Shown piece after piece: positions 1 to 7,288 of a stretch of DNA of 15,471 bases; positions within the stretch are counted from its first letter, which is position 1; each line of letters begins with the position of its first letter. Both the position numbers and the translations under genes were made by a program. Under the pieces are notes generated by a model. That model was not told the origin of the DNA. It worked only from the letters and a program-made list of their open reading frames with translations, and made no database searches. The stretch covers positions 1-15,471 of the forward strand of contig CATJZH010000114.1 in NCBI GenBank assembly GCA_949746285.1. Direction: 5' to 3'. This DNA comes from an uncultured Clostridia bacterium. GTDB lineage: Bacteria; Bacillota; Clostridia; TANB77; CAG-508.

Positions 1-2
1 AT

Positions 3-317
3 AATAAGTATTATATTGCTTTAGATAATGATAAGATAACTAATAGTATTGAAGAAAAAGAAATATTGGCAGAGGAATTAGGACACTACTATAGTAACTC
101 TCTTTACTATATCAATACAGATATTGTTACTAAAAGAAAGTGCGAATTACGAGCTAGAAAATGGGCATACTCTGTCCTTATACCTCTTCAAAAACTAAAA
201 GAAAAAATCATACAAGGTTTAGACTTATATGATTTAGCAGACTACTTTAACGTAGATATAAAATATATAATTGATTGTATTAACTTTTATACAGACAAGT
301 ACGGTGTATTAGTTTAA
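3..317 (+). CDS. ImmA/IrrE-type metallopeptidase, C-terminal part (5' end outside window)
   Basis: The frame is open from the left edge to a TAA at 315-317. The visible part reads through ILAEELGHYYSN, which is the ELGHYY zinc-site segment of the ImmA/IrrE family in the phage-type variant where the first His of HExxH is Glu (EELGH). The C-terminal part, with DLADYFNV and a closing DKYG, matches the small helical tail usual in these proteins. ImmA/IrrE proteases cleave or inactivate phage-type repressors and so switch mobile elements from silent to active. The integrase gene 160 bases downstream fits an immunity/integration module. TTG at 66-68 could serve as a start, but the homologous-looking residues before it (KYYIALDND) show that the real gene begins further left, outside the window. 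Family assignment is fairly sure; activity is unknown. Confidence 0.75.
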   Translation, partial: NKYYIALDNDKITNSIEEKEILAEELGHYYSNSLYYINTDIVTKRKCELRARKWAYSVLIPLQKLKEKIIQGLDLYDLADYFNVDIKYIIDCINFYTDKYGVLV

Positions 318-385
318 ATATAAAAAAAGGAAAATAGATGTTATCAAATTTACCACAACCGATACATTTATTTTCCCACACAACA

Positions 386-438
386 CTATTGAAAGTGCTT
401 ATATTTATATTAACAGATAAATCCTGCATTTTCAATAG
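386..438 (+). repeat. 13-bp inverted repeat upstream of integrase
   Basis: Arms 386-398 (CTATTGAAAGTGC) and 426-438 (GCATTTTCAATAG) pair over 13 bases with one G-T wobble, around a 27-base loop. It lies in the 163-base gap between the ImmA-like gene and the integrase, about 40 bases before the integrase start. No run of T follows on the + strand, so it is not a classic terminator. It may be an operator, an integrase or excisionase arm site, or an mRNA structure. The function is inferred only from position. Confidence 0.45.
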
Positions 439-480
439 TAAATTATAAAATTTATTAAAGAAAATGGAGGAATTTTTATT

Positions 481-1653
481 ATGGAAAAAGAAAGAAGAAA
501 TCAAAAGAAAAAACAAGTTGGAAATGGCGAGATGGAGCCCTATTGGAGTGAAACCTTACAATGCTGGGTTTGGCAATATTATGATACACGAGGAAAAAGG
601 CAAACCTTAAAACAAAGAAAAAAAGAAACAAAAAAGCAATATTGGGCTAGATATATAGAAATAAAACAAAGTTTAAATAATGGTACTTATATTGGGAAAA
701 GTGAAGATACTATTAATTCTATATCCGAAAATTATATTAAACAAAAATATTTAGATGGTATTATTTCTGACAGAAGCTATAAAAGAGAAACTGAAACGCT
801 CAATCAATTAAAAAAATGTTGTAATCAATTTTGCAATAAACCAATCCAATCAGTAACTGTATCAGAAATCGAAAAATCAAAAGAAGCTATGAGAGATTAT
901 AGCAACAGCACTATTTCAAAAATTTGGACACTATTATATAAATCATTTAAAATAGCATATTCTCGAAGAATAATATTATACAATATTATGGAGGACGAAA
1001 CTTTAACTAAACCTATCTCTAAAAAAGCTACTAAAAAAATTGAAGCTTTATCAACACAAGAAGAAAATAAACTAGAAAAAATTTTACTATACAAAAGCAA
1101 TATTTATAATACTATTCTTTTATTACAGTTATATACAGGTATGAGAATAGGAGAAGTATTAGCGTTGAGTAAGGACTGCATTGATTTTAAAAATAATACT
1201 ATAACAGTATATAGGACTATTACAAGAGATAAAAACGACAAAGTAATCTTAGGAGAACATACTAAAACTTATAACAAAAAAACGGGTATTGATAAAGGCA
1301 AAAGAACTTTTCCTCTTTCTGATAAAGTTAGAAAATTGCTAAAAAAACACTTAAATACTAAAATAACTAATATATACAATTTAATTTTTTGGGACTATAA
1401 GAAAAACACTTTTATAACAGATGGTGAATTAAATTCATATCTTAATAGGTTAAATTCTAAAGAAAAAATAACAACCAATTTACACACACATAGGTTAAGA
1501 CATACATTTATAACCCGTTGTCAAGAAAAGGGTATTCCTTTGGTTGTCATTCAATCTTTAGTTGGACACGTAGAAGGAAGCTCTATGACAAATAATGTAT
1601 ACACTTCTGTTTCATTAGATTTTATGAAACAAGAATTAGAAAAAGTTAAATAA
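481..1653 (+). CDS. int: Tyrosine recombinase / phage-type integrase
   Basis: Complete 390-aa site-specific recombinase of the Tn916/phage integrase type. Residues about 20-70 (YWSETLQCWVWQYYD onward) look like the N-terminal AP2-like arm-site DNA-binding domain, about 75-165 like the SAM-like core-binding domain, and 185-390 is the catalytic domain. Catalytic residues are visible: Arg222 in TGMRIGE, His337-x-x-Arg340 in HTHRLRH, His363 in VGH and the nucleophile Tyr374 in NNVYTS. The conserved Lys of the β-hairpin is probably Lys272 or Lys274. Start ATG at 481 follows a GGAGG 12-15 bases upstream. The gene should insert and excise the element that also carries the ImmA-like gene to its left. 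All key residues are present, so it looks functional. A tRNA-end-like segment and a terminator follow it. Confidence 0.95.
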   Translation: MEKERRNQKKKQVGNGEMEPYWSETLQCWVWQYYDTRGKRQTLKQRKKETKKQYWARYIEIKQSLNNGTYIGKSEDTINSISENYIKQKYLDGIISDRSYKRETETLNQLKKCCNQFCNKPIQSVTVSEIEKSKEAMRDYSNSTISKIWTLLYKSFKIAYSRRIILYNIMEDETLTKPISKKATKKIEALSTQEENKLEKILLYKSNIYNTILLLQLYTGMRIGEVLALSKDCIDFKNNTITVYRTITRDKNDKVILGEHTKTYNKKTGIDKGKRTFPLSDKVRKLLKKHLNTKITNIYNLIFWDYKKNTFITDGELNSYLNRLNSKEKITTNLHTHRLRHTFITRCQEKGIPLVVIQSLVGHVEGSSMTNNVYTSVSLDFMKQELEKVK

Positions 1654-1740
1654 TCATCTACTGCATTACTATTGCATTAAAATTAACATAGCAACATTCT
1701 GTATTGCTTGTTGTATAAGTATTTTATAGTATTTATTATT

Positions 1741-1756
1741 GACCGTCGCTACCATT
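1741..1756 (+). other. Candidate attachment site: tRNA 3'-end-like fragment
   Basis: GACCGTCGCTACCA (1741-1754) reads like the 3' end of a tRNA: a seven-base acceptor strand CGTCGCT, discriminator A and encoded CCA. Only two bases separate it from the terminator stem, as in genuine tRNA genes. No T-loop (TTCGA type) precedes it, so it is not a complete tRNA; the sequence upstream is AT-rich element DNA. Integrases that target tRNA genes leave exactly this at the end distal to the intact tRNA: the core repeat plus the tRNA's own terminator. This is inference. I do not recognise which tRNA has an AGCGACG acceptor strand. Confidence 0.35.
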
Positions 1757-1788
1757 ATCCAGTCATTTTGGCTGGATTTTTTGTTTTT
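1757..1788 (+). terminator. Intrinsic terminator after integrase
   Basis: Stem 1757-1764 (ATCCAGTC) pairs with 1770-1777 (GGCTGGAT) over 8 bases with one G-T pair and a five-base loop, then T-rich sequence (TTTTTT G TTTTT). It ends the integrase transcript and may originally have been the terminator of a tRNA gene (see the site directly before it). Confidence 0.8.
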
Positions 1789-1859
1789 ATTTAATTATTG
1801 CAGTTATTTATAAACTATGTTAAGCTTTATTTATCACAATATAATTATAGGAGTAAATT

Positions 1860-2030
1860 ATGGTTTTAGAAAATAAATTAAATTTAACTAATGAATCAGA
1901 TTTAGCTAGAAAAGAAGAAAAGATAAGTAAAATAAAAGCTAAAGAATTATTTGAAACAGGACATTTGAATAATTTAAAAGCTGGAACCTTTGATACATTA
2001 TCAAAAATTCCTTCCTGGGTTGTTTGGTAA
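1860..2030 (+). pseudogene. N-terminal stub of a Fic-family protein
   Basis: A 56-codon frame starts with ATG at 1860, six bases after AGGAG (1849-1853). Its first 50 residues (MVLENKLNLTNESDLARKEE, then KISKIKAKELFETGHLNNLKAGTFDTLSKI) match the usual start of Fic/DOC cell-filamentation proteins, where KI is normally followed by HxYLF(D/E)xIYDFAGKxR. Here it turns into PSWVVW and stops. The FAG region and the catalytic HPFxxGNGR loop are missing, so no AMP-transfer activity is possible. The break is abrupt, suggesting deletion or insertion rather than point decay, and the retained ribosome site means a short peptide could still be made. Family call is from memory of the N-terminal signature. 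It sits just on the chromosomal side of the putative element boundary. Confidence 0.65.
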
Positions 2031-2267
2031 AAAAATTTTTCTCTAAAACTACTATACTGTTCTAAATCGAAAAATACCGAAGTATCCCCAGTTTTTGTTG
2101 GAAAACAATAGTAATCCAATTTCATTCCCCCTTTTAGTGTATAAGTTAAAATGTAAAATCAACACAACTATGTTGGTAAGCATAGGAAATGGCATTTCCG
2201 CATATTGCCATTTAAAAATTATTATACTATATTTCACATAATTTTTCAGATTTAATATATATACGTT
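2031..2267. other. Gene-poor debris between Fic stub and GH25 gene
   Basis: No convincing gene. On the - strand a short frame begins at 2125 (MKLDYYCFPTKTGDTSVFF) with GGGGG only two bases before its ATG, but after about 40 codons it runs antisense through the Fic stub, so it is at best a fragment of another gene. Two small inverted repeats are visible: CAACA/TGTTG near 2160-2176 and AAATGGC/GCCATTT near 2188-2215. Neither is followed by a T run that would make it a good terminator for the GH25 gene. The region looks like remnant DNA left by rearrangement. Confidence 0.4.
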
Positions 2268-3494
2268 TTATCTCTTATAATAAATATCAAAATCTACTGC
2301 TTCATTAATTCCGTCAACACGACCTTTTTCACTATTTTGCCATAATATATAATCTTTATTATTTACTGATGGTGTTTTAGTAGAATATTTAGCTACCCAA
2401 ATAGTGTAATCTTTTAATGTTAACCACGTATTGTTTAAATAGTTTTCACTAGCATACAACATTGTATCATAGCCTGCATCTTTCATTTTATTTGAAAATG
2501 CATCATACATTTCGTTTAACATATATAAGTTTATTTCTAATTCATTAAAGTTTGTCCAGCATTCCCAATCAAAACATACAGGAAAATCTAATTTATCTCC
2601 ATTCAAATTTTCAATAACAAATTCTGCATTTTCAATTGCTGACTTAATAGTATTTGATTCTGAATAAACATACACTCCTACTTTTAATTCTGCTTCTTTA
2701 GCTTTTTGATAATTATTATTAAATGTATTGTCAATAGCAATAGGTGTATCTTTATCTTTCATAACTCCCATTCTTAAGATAACAAATTCTACTCCTGCAT
2801 TTTTTACTTTTTCAAAATCGACTTCTCCTTGCCATTTTGAAATATCAATACCTATCATAGTATCATCTGTTTTATATTTTTCTATTTGTTCTTCAATAGA
2901 TACAAAATCTTCTTCATCTTCCTCTTCTTCAGTATCTATATCTTCTTTTTTTTCAATAACTTTAATTGTTGCATCTTTAGTAGCTTTATTTCCTGATTGA
3001 TCTGTAATAATATATTTTATTTTATATGTTCCTATTTCATTAAAATTTACAGTTCCTTCTATTTCTAATTTTGGTTTTGTGTCATAATTATCTGCATAAC
3101 TAATTTTTTTAGTTAATGCAGCCTCATCTCCCTCATTAACATATAAAGTTTTAGTTGATGCTGCTCTAATAAAAATTGGATCAGCTGTATCAACAACTTT
3201 ATAATTTATATCATATAAATATTTTTTCATTTTATACTTATACTCTATTGTATGAATATGTTCTCCAACAGTCATATAATCTAAATCTGTGTTTTCTGTT
3301 AATATTTCTACATTACTATTTTTTATTAAATCATATAGCTTTGTTTCTGTATATACTTCTATATCATCATTTGAGATATCTAACTCTACTTTTTTAGGAA
3401 TTTTATATTTATCGTAAAATATAAAATCCTTTGCTAATACTATTCCAACTATAATCATAATAGCTATTATTATAAATATTATTTTCTTTTTCAT
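2268..3494 (-). CDS. Membrane-anchored GH25 muramidase (lysozyme) with Ig-like domain
   Basis: 408-aa predicted surface enzyme that cleaves the β-1,4 bond between N-acetylmuramate and N-acetylglucosamine in peptidoglycan. Residues 4-21 form one hydrophobic segment after MKKK, without a clear cleavage site, so probably a membrane anchor. Residues about 105-180 (ending QSGNKATKDATIKVIE) are a bacterial Ig-like, DUF5011-type domain. A Glu/Asp-rich linker (183-203) leads to the GH25 barrel, about 212-408. The GH25 active-site acids are visible: Asp217 in GIDISKWQG, Asp309 and Glu311 in FPVCFDWEC, and Asp401/Asp403 near the end. ATG follows AAGGA. It has its own promoter and lies downstream of an ECF sigma/anti-sigma pair behind a terminator. 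It may act in wall remodelling, or in spore or phage-like lysis; no holin is adjacent, so a housekeeping role is more likely. Confidence 0.92.
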   Translation of the reverse strand: MKKKIIFIIIAIMIIVGIVLAKDFIFYDKYKIPKKVELDISNDDIEVYTETKLYDLIKNSNVEILTENTDLDYMTVGEHIHTIEYKYKMKKYLYDINYKVVDTADPIFIRAASTKTLYVNEGDEAALTKKISYADNYDTKPKLEIEGTVNFNEIGTYKIKYIITDQSGNKATKDATIKVIEKKEDIDTEEEEDEEDFVSIEEQIEKYKTDDTMIGIDISKWQGEVDFEKVKNAGVEFVILRMGVMKDKDTPIAIDNTFNNNYQKAKEAELKVGVYVYSESNTIKSAIENAEFVIENLNGDKLDFPVCFDWECWTNFNELEINLYMLNEMYDAFSNKMKDAGYDTMLYASENYLNNTWLTLKDYTIWVAKYSTKTPSVNNKDYILWQNSEKGRVDGINEAVDFDIYYKR

Positions 3495-3525
3495 ATTATT
3501 TCCTTGTATTTAATTTATAGATAAA

Positions 3526-3554
3526 ATTATACATTTTAATCTGTATTAAATCAA
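3526..3554 (-). promoter_or_regulatory. σA-type promoter for GH25 gene
   Basis: On the - strand: TTGATT (-35, 3549-3554), 17-base spacer, TATAAT (-10, 3526-3531). The predicted start lies about 25 bases before the ATG, which leaves room for the AAGGA ribosome site. Spacing and -10 are ideal. Confidence 0.7.
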
Positions 3555-3564
3555 TAGTTAATAA

Positions 3565-3607
3565 GAAAATAGTAAAAAGTGGAAAATACTATAAACTCTC
3601 CACTTTT
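3565..3607 (-). terminator. Terminator after sigma/anti-sigma operon
   Basis: Arms 3599-3607 and 3575-3583 (AAAAGTGGA/TCCACTTTT) pair over 9 bases with a 15-base loop, followed on the - strand by a T-rich stretch. It lies 10 bases past the anti-sigma stop codon and separates that operon from the GH25 gene. Confidence 0.7.
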
Positions 3608-3616
3608 ACATTTACT

Positions 3617-5164
3617 TTATTTATTAATAATCTCTAATTCATTTATTTTTGCTGTTTCAGCATTTAATTTTGGAACGTCAACATTAATTGGTTCTCCTAC
3701 TTTTTCTGTTATACATCCAAATAATAGTGTAAACTCAATATTATCAAGATTATCTAGAGAAATTCTATCCAAATTAAGTCCTGCACTTAATTGCTTTCTT
3801 GAAAAAGTAATTTTATTTTCTTTACTATCAAGCCCTCTATGTTCTTCTTTTGTAGGATGTGCATAATTCATTATTCCATTATTTTCTCTAATAATAACTT
3901 TCCACTCATTTCCTATTATTCCTTTTTCTTCATAATAAAAACTAATATTATCTTTCGTTGTTTCTATTTTTTGAATTTCTAAAATTCCACCTAACCCACT
4001 TTGTGCAGAATATTTATTTCCTCCATTTTCAATTTTATACCATTGAGCCTTATTATACATATCCTCTTCTTCATTTGTTCTATCATTATAAATTCTATTT
4101 TGAGTTATAGATATTTTTACACTATCAATATCTTTTTCTAATCCAAGTAATATTATATAATCTTCTTCTACTTTAATATTGTCTGTATTTTTAATTTCAT
4201 AAGAAGTTTTTTCAAGCAACTTTCCATTTTCCCTCATATATATTTTCTTTCCAGCTACATCACCAGAATATACTGCACTTGGTATTTGAGTTTCATCTTT
4301 TTCTGTAATTAAAAAACTAATATATTGCATTGGATTATTATTATACTCTTCCATAGTTACATTTTCCGTTATTTTTTTCATTTTAATAAAAGTTTGAAAT
4401 TTTGTATTTGCGATTTTTTCTACAATTATTTTTGTATTATTATCTAAACTTCGTTCTGATATTATATTATTTTGAATGTTATTTTGTAATTGGACTTTTG
4501 TTTTTATTGTTTTTCCTATATCAATAATATTGTTATCTTCTTGTGAAAAATCTAGAAGTTGACCTATATATACATTATCTAAATCTATTTCTAAATCTAA
4601 ATCATTTGAGTTTATATCCATTACATTTATAACTTGTATATATGAATATTCATTTTCAGATATTTTATCTACATATTCCATTACATTTGTTATTTCTTTC
4701 GAATTTACAATTATTTTTTTGTTAACCCCTAAATTATACCCATAACTATCTGTATACTCTACTTGTGGTAATTCTTTTAATGCTTTTTCTTTTAAACTTA
4801 TTTTATATTCTGCTATTACATATGCACTGTCTCCTGCCATATTTTCTATTGTAATATTACAATATTCATTTTCTATTGTTTTGTTTATTTGTACTAAGCT
4901 TTCTTCATAATTCTGACTAACTTTTAAAAACCCCATCTCTTGTAAATTCAAATTTCCTGTTACTCCTGCATATGCAGTTACTCCTGCTGTTCCTATTATA
5001 ACCATCACTGCTACTTTTTTTAATTTATCAAATATTTTACTTTTTTTATGATAAATCTTTTTTTCACATTTTTTATCTTCTTGATTTAAATTCTTCTGAT
5101 TTTCATATTTTAAATATATAGAATCCTTAAAATATTTTCTTTTTTTATTTAAATCATTATCCAT
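3617..5164 (-). CDS. DUF4179-type transmembrane anti-sigma factor
   Basis: 515-aa protein with a basic, Lys-rich N-terminal cytoplasmic part (1-50), one membrane segment (about 50-68, VAVMVIIGTAGVTAYAGV) and a large extracellular part. The residues after the membrane (about 75-190) match the DUF4179 domain usual in Firmicutes anti-sigma factors; the remainder is β-rich, perhaps a DUF5643-like domain. The first ATG overlaps the stop of the sigma gene by 8 bases (ATGGATAA), so the two are translationally coupled. By analogy with such pairs it binds and silences the sigma factor at the membrane until an envelope signal releases it. The N-terminus has no zinc-binding HxxxCxxC motif, so it is not a ZAS-type anti-sigma factor. 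The signal is unknown. Confidence 0.85.
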   Translation of the reverse strand: MDNDLNKKRKYFKDSIYLKYENQKNLNQEDKKCEKKIYHKKSKIFDKLKKVAVMVIIGTAGVTAYAGVTGNLNLQEMGFLKVSQNYEESLVQINKTIENEYCNITIENMAGDSAYVIAEYKISLKEKALKELPQVEYTDSYGYNLGVNKKIIVNSKEITNVMEYVDKISENEYSYIQVINVMDINSNDLDLEIDLDNVYIGQLLDFSQEDNNIIDIGKTIKTKVQLQNNIQNNIISERSLDNNTKIIVEKIANTKFQTFIKMKKITENVTMEEYNNNPMQYISFLITEKDETQIPSAVYSGDVAGKKIYMRENGKLLEKTSYEIKNTDNIKVEEDYIILLGLEKDIDSVKISITQNRIYNDRTNEEEDMYNKAQWYKIENGGNKYSAQSGLGGILEIQKIETTKDNISFYYEEKGIIGNEWKVIIRENNGIMNYAHPTKEEHRGLDSKENKITFSRKQLSAGLNLDRISLDNLDNIEFTLLFGCITEKVGEPINVDVPKLNAETAKINELEIINK

Positions 5165-5702
5165 TATAACTTTCTATCTCCTTCTCTAAAATTTTCTTTA
5201 ATTTTTTTCTACCTCTATGTATAAGAGTTTTTACTTGTGACATAGATAAATCTAACACTTTACTAATTTCTTTATAACTCATTTCTTCTATATCAGCTAA
5301 ATAAATTATACGATTTTGTGGAGCTGGTAATTTATCTATTGCTAATTTAATTTTTTTACTCTTTTCTTTATCAAATACTATATCTTCAATCTCTTCTTCT
5401 GTAAAAAAATATTCACTCTCATTAAGGTATGTAATTTTTCTTTCTCTTTTTACATAATTAAGTGCTCTACATTTTGCAATAGTATATAAATACGTTTTTA
5501 ATGAATATTGCAAATCATATTTTTCTTTATTCATAAGTATATATACAAAAACATCTTGAGCTAAATCTTCTGCAATATCTATATTTTTAGCAAATCCTTG
5601 AATAAAATAAATGAGTTTTTCCATATATTTATCTACTATACTTTCAAAAGATTCATTATTTCCATTTAAAAATTCACTATATAGTTTTTGATCTTCTTCC
5701 AA
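5157..5702 (-). CDS. ECF-type RNA polymerase sigma factor
   Basis: 181-aa σ70-family factor with only regions 2 and 4. Region 2 covers about 10-90, with the core-binding DLAQDVFVYIL at 47-57 and the -10 recognition helices YLYTIAKCRALNYVKRERK. Region 4 covers about 115-172, with LPAPQNRIIYL, then the helix-turn-helix MSYKEISKVLDLSMSQVKTLIHRGRKKL. The start is a TTG at 5700-5702, seven bases after GGAG; no better ATG is near. The gene is first in an operon with its overlapping DUF4179 anti-sigma factor. It should direct RNA polymerase to a small envelope- or stress-related regulon that cannot be identified from this window. Confidence 0.93.
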   Translation of the reverse strand: MEEDQKLYSEFLNGNNESFESIVDKYMEKLIYFIQGFAKNIDIAEDLAQDVFVYILMNKEKYDLQYSLKTYLYTIAKCRALNYVKRERKITYLNESEYFFTEEEIEDIVFDKEKSKKIKLAIDKLPAPQNRIIYLADIEEMSYKEISKVLDLSMSQVKTLIHRGRKKLKKILEKEIESYNG

Positions 5703-5741
5703 CTTATTTCTCCTTTCTAAAAAAGCTTTTTCTAATTATAA

Positions 5742-5768
5742 TACAATTTTAAATTATAAAAAGTTGCA
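5742..5768 (-). promoter_or_regulatory. Possible ECF-type promoter of the sigma operon
   Basis: On the - strand TGCAAC-TTTTT (from 5768) resembles the ECF -35 consensus TGAAAC-TTTT. Seventeen bases after the AAC comes TGTA (5742-5745), near the usual CGTA/CGTC -10. Such a site would allow autoregulation, common for ECF operons. TATAAT boxes in the same stretch lack a good -35, so σA use is not excluded. Confidence 0.25.
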
Positions 5769-5770
5769 AT

Positions 5771-5809
5771 TTTAAAAAAAATAAGACTAGAAAATTAAAA
5801 TTTCTAGTC
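5771..5809 (-). terminator. Terminator after asnS
   Basis: Perfect 9-base arms 5801-5809 and 5785-5793 (GACTAGAAA/TTTCTAGTC), 7-base loop, followed on the - strand by TTATTTTTTTT. It lies 14 bases past the asnS stop codon. Confidence 0.9.
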
Positions 5810-5823
5810 CTTTCTTTATTCAG

Positions 5824-7215
5824 TTAAAACTCACAATTTTTTGGTGTTCTTGGAAAAGGAATAACATCACGTATGTTTTGCATACCAGTAATATACATCA
5901 TAAGTCTTTCAAACCCTAGTCCAAATCCACTATGTGGTACACTTCCATATTTCCTTAAATCTAAGTACCACCAATAGTCTTGCTCATCCATATTTAATTC
6001 TTTTATTTTACTTTGTAATATTTCTAAACTATCTTCTCTTTGACTTCCACCTATTATTTCACCTATTCCTGGTGCCAATAAATCTGTTGCTGCAACTGTT
6101 TTTCCATCTGAATTTAATTTCATATAAAACGCTTTAATTTCTGCTGGATAATCAGTTACAAAAACTGGCTTTTTAAATATTTTTTCACTCAAATATCTTT
6201 CATGCTCTGTTTGAAGGTCAACTCCCCAAGATACTTTATATTCAAATTCGTCATTATGTTTTTCTAATTCTTTTATTGCATCTGTATAAGTAATTCTTCC
6301 AAACTCTGAATTTACTACATTATTTAGTCTTTCTAATAATGTTTTATCTATAAAATTATTAAAAAATTCTATTTCTTCTGGACAATTTTCTAAAACATAA
6401 TTTATTACATATTTTAACATACTTTCAGCTAAATCCATATCATCTTTTAAATCTGCAAAACATATTTCTGGTTCAATCATCCAAAACTCTGCTGCATGTT
6501 TTACTGTATTTGAATTTTCTGCTCTAAATGTTGGACCAAATGTATATACGTTTCTAAAAGCAAATGCATATGTTTCAACATTAAGTTGTCCACTTACTGT
6601 AAGGTGGGCTGGTTTCCCAAAAAAATCTTTTGAAAAATCAACTTTTCCATCTTCTGTTTTATCAACATTTTGCAAGTCAAATGTGTTTAAATTAAACATC
6701 TCTCCTGCACCTTCAGCATCACTTCCTGTAATTATTGGAGTATGAACATATACAAAATTATTCTCTTGGAAAAATTTATGTATCGCATATGATGCAACTG
6801 AACGAACTCTAAATACTGCATTAAAAGTATTTGTTCTAGGTCTTAAATGAGCTATTGTTCTTAAATATTCCATTGAATGTCTTTTCTTTTGTAATGGATA
6901 TTCTGAATCTGAAGAAGCTATTATTTTTACTGTTTTGGCTTTTACTTCAAATGGTTGCTTAGCATTTTCTGTTTTTACTAAATCTCCTACAACTTCTATT
7001 GATGAACTTAATGTCAATTTACATATATCTTCAAAATTTTCTAATGAATTATCAAAAACAATTTGTAAGTTTTTAAAAAAAGATCCATCATTTATTTCTA
7101 TAAATCCAAAAGTTTTAGAATCCCTAACTGTTCTCACCCATCCAGATACTTGTATGTCTTTAGAATAATAATTTTCTGAATTTCTGTATAATTCTTTTAT
7201 AATAATAGTATCCAT
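5824..7215 (-). CDS. asnS: Asparagine--tRNA ligase
   Basis: 463-aa class IIb aminoacyl-tRNA synthetase that charges tRNA-Asn with asparagine using ATP. The N-terminal OB-fold anticodon-binding domain spans about 18-100 (IQVSGWVRTVRDSKTFGFIE). The catalytic domain carries motif 2 (FRAENSNT from 230, then AEFWMIEPE) and motif 3 (GFGLGFERL, 430-438), with the C-terminal signature IRDVIPFPRTPKNCEF. Length and motifs match bacterial AsnRS rather than AspRS, which lacks this ending. ATG follows GGAGG. The transcript starts only about 23 bases before the ATG, so there is no room for the T-box leader often found before clostridial synthetase genes. Presence of asnS suggests direct Asn-tRNA formation rather than sole reliance on GatCAB. 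Confidence 0.97.
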   Translation of the reverse strand: MDTIIIKELYRNSENYYSKDIQVSGWVRTVRDSKTFGFIEINDGSFFKNLQIVFDNSLENFEDICKLTLSSSIEVVGDLVKTENAKQPFEVKAKTVKIIASSDSEYPLQKKRHSMEYLRTIAHLRPRTNTFNAVFRVRSVASYAIHKFFQENNFVYVHTPIITGSDAEGAGEMFNLNTFDLQNVDKTEDGKVDFSKDFFGKPAHLTVSGQLNVETYAFAFRNVYTFGPTFRAENSNTVKHAAEFWMIEPEICFADLKDDMDLAESMLKYVINYVLENCPEEIEFFNNFIDKTLLERLNNVVNSEFGRITYTDAIKELEKHNDEFEYKVSWGVDLQTEHERYLSEKIFKKPVFVTDYPAEIKAFYMKLNSDGKTVAATDLLAPGIGEIIGGSQREDSLEILQSKIKELNMDEQDYWWYLDLRKYGSVPHSGFGLGFERLMMYITGMQNIRDVIPFPRTPKNCEF

Positions 7216-7244
7216 ATATATTCCTCCATCACTAATATTTTAGC

Positions 7245-7273
7245 ATTATATAAGTTTTTTTATAATTTTTCAA
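7245..7273 (-). promoter_or_regulatory. σA-type promoter for asnS
   Basis: On the - strand: TTGAAA (7268-7273), 17-base spacer, TATAAT (7245-7250). Close to consensus with ideal spacing, in the 73-base gap between the GNAT gene and asnS. Confidence 0.75.
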
Positions 7274-7288
7274 TAATTTCATTTAATT

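Noticed and set aside
338..448. 36-codon + strand frame and an opposing - strand frame containing KCIGCGK
   Set aside because: The + frame has only a weak AAGG, and neither frame has family resemblance; the region is dominated by the inverted repeat.
1741..1756. Complete tRNA gene
   Set aside because: Only the 3' end is tRNA-like; no T-loop, anticodon arm or D-loop can be folded from the upstream sequence.
2052..2237. 61-codon - strand frame
   Set aside because: Overlaps another short frame in debris, has no ribosome site and no recognisable protein pattern.
3579..3866. 95-codon + strand frame antisense to the anti-sigma gene, and similar antisense frames elsewhere
   Set aside because: Low-complexity reverse complements of well-supported genes, without ribosome sites or family features.
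7216..7273. T-box leader for asnS
   Set aside because: The likely transcript start is only about 23 bases before the ATG and no T-box core sequence is present.
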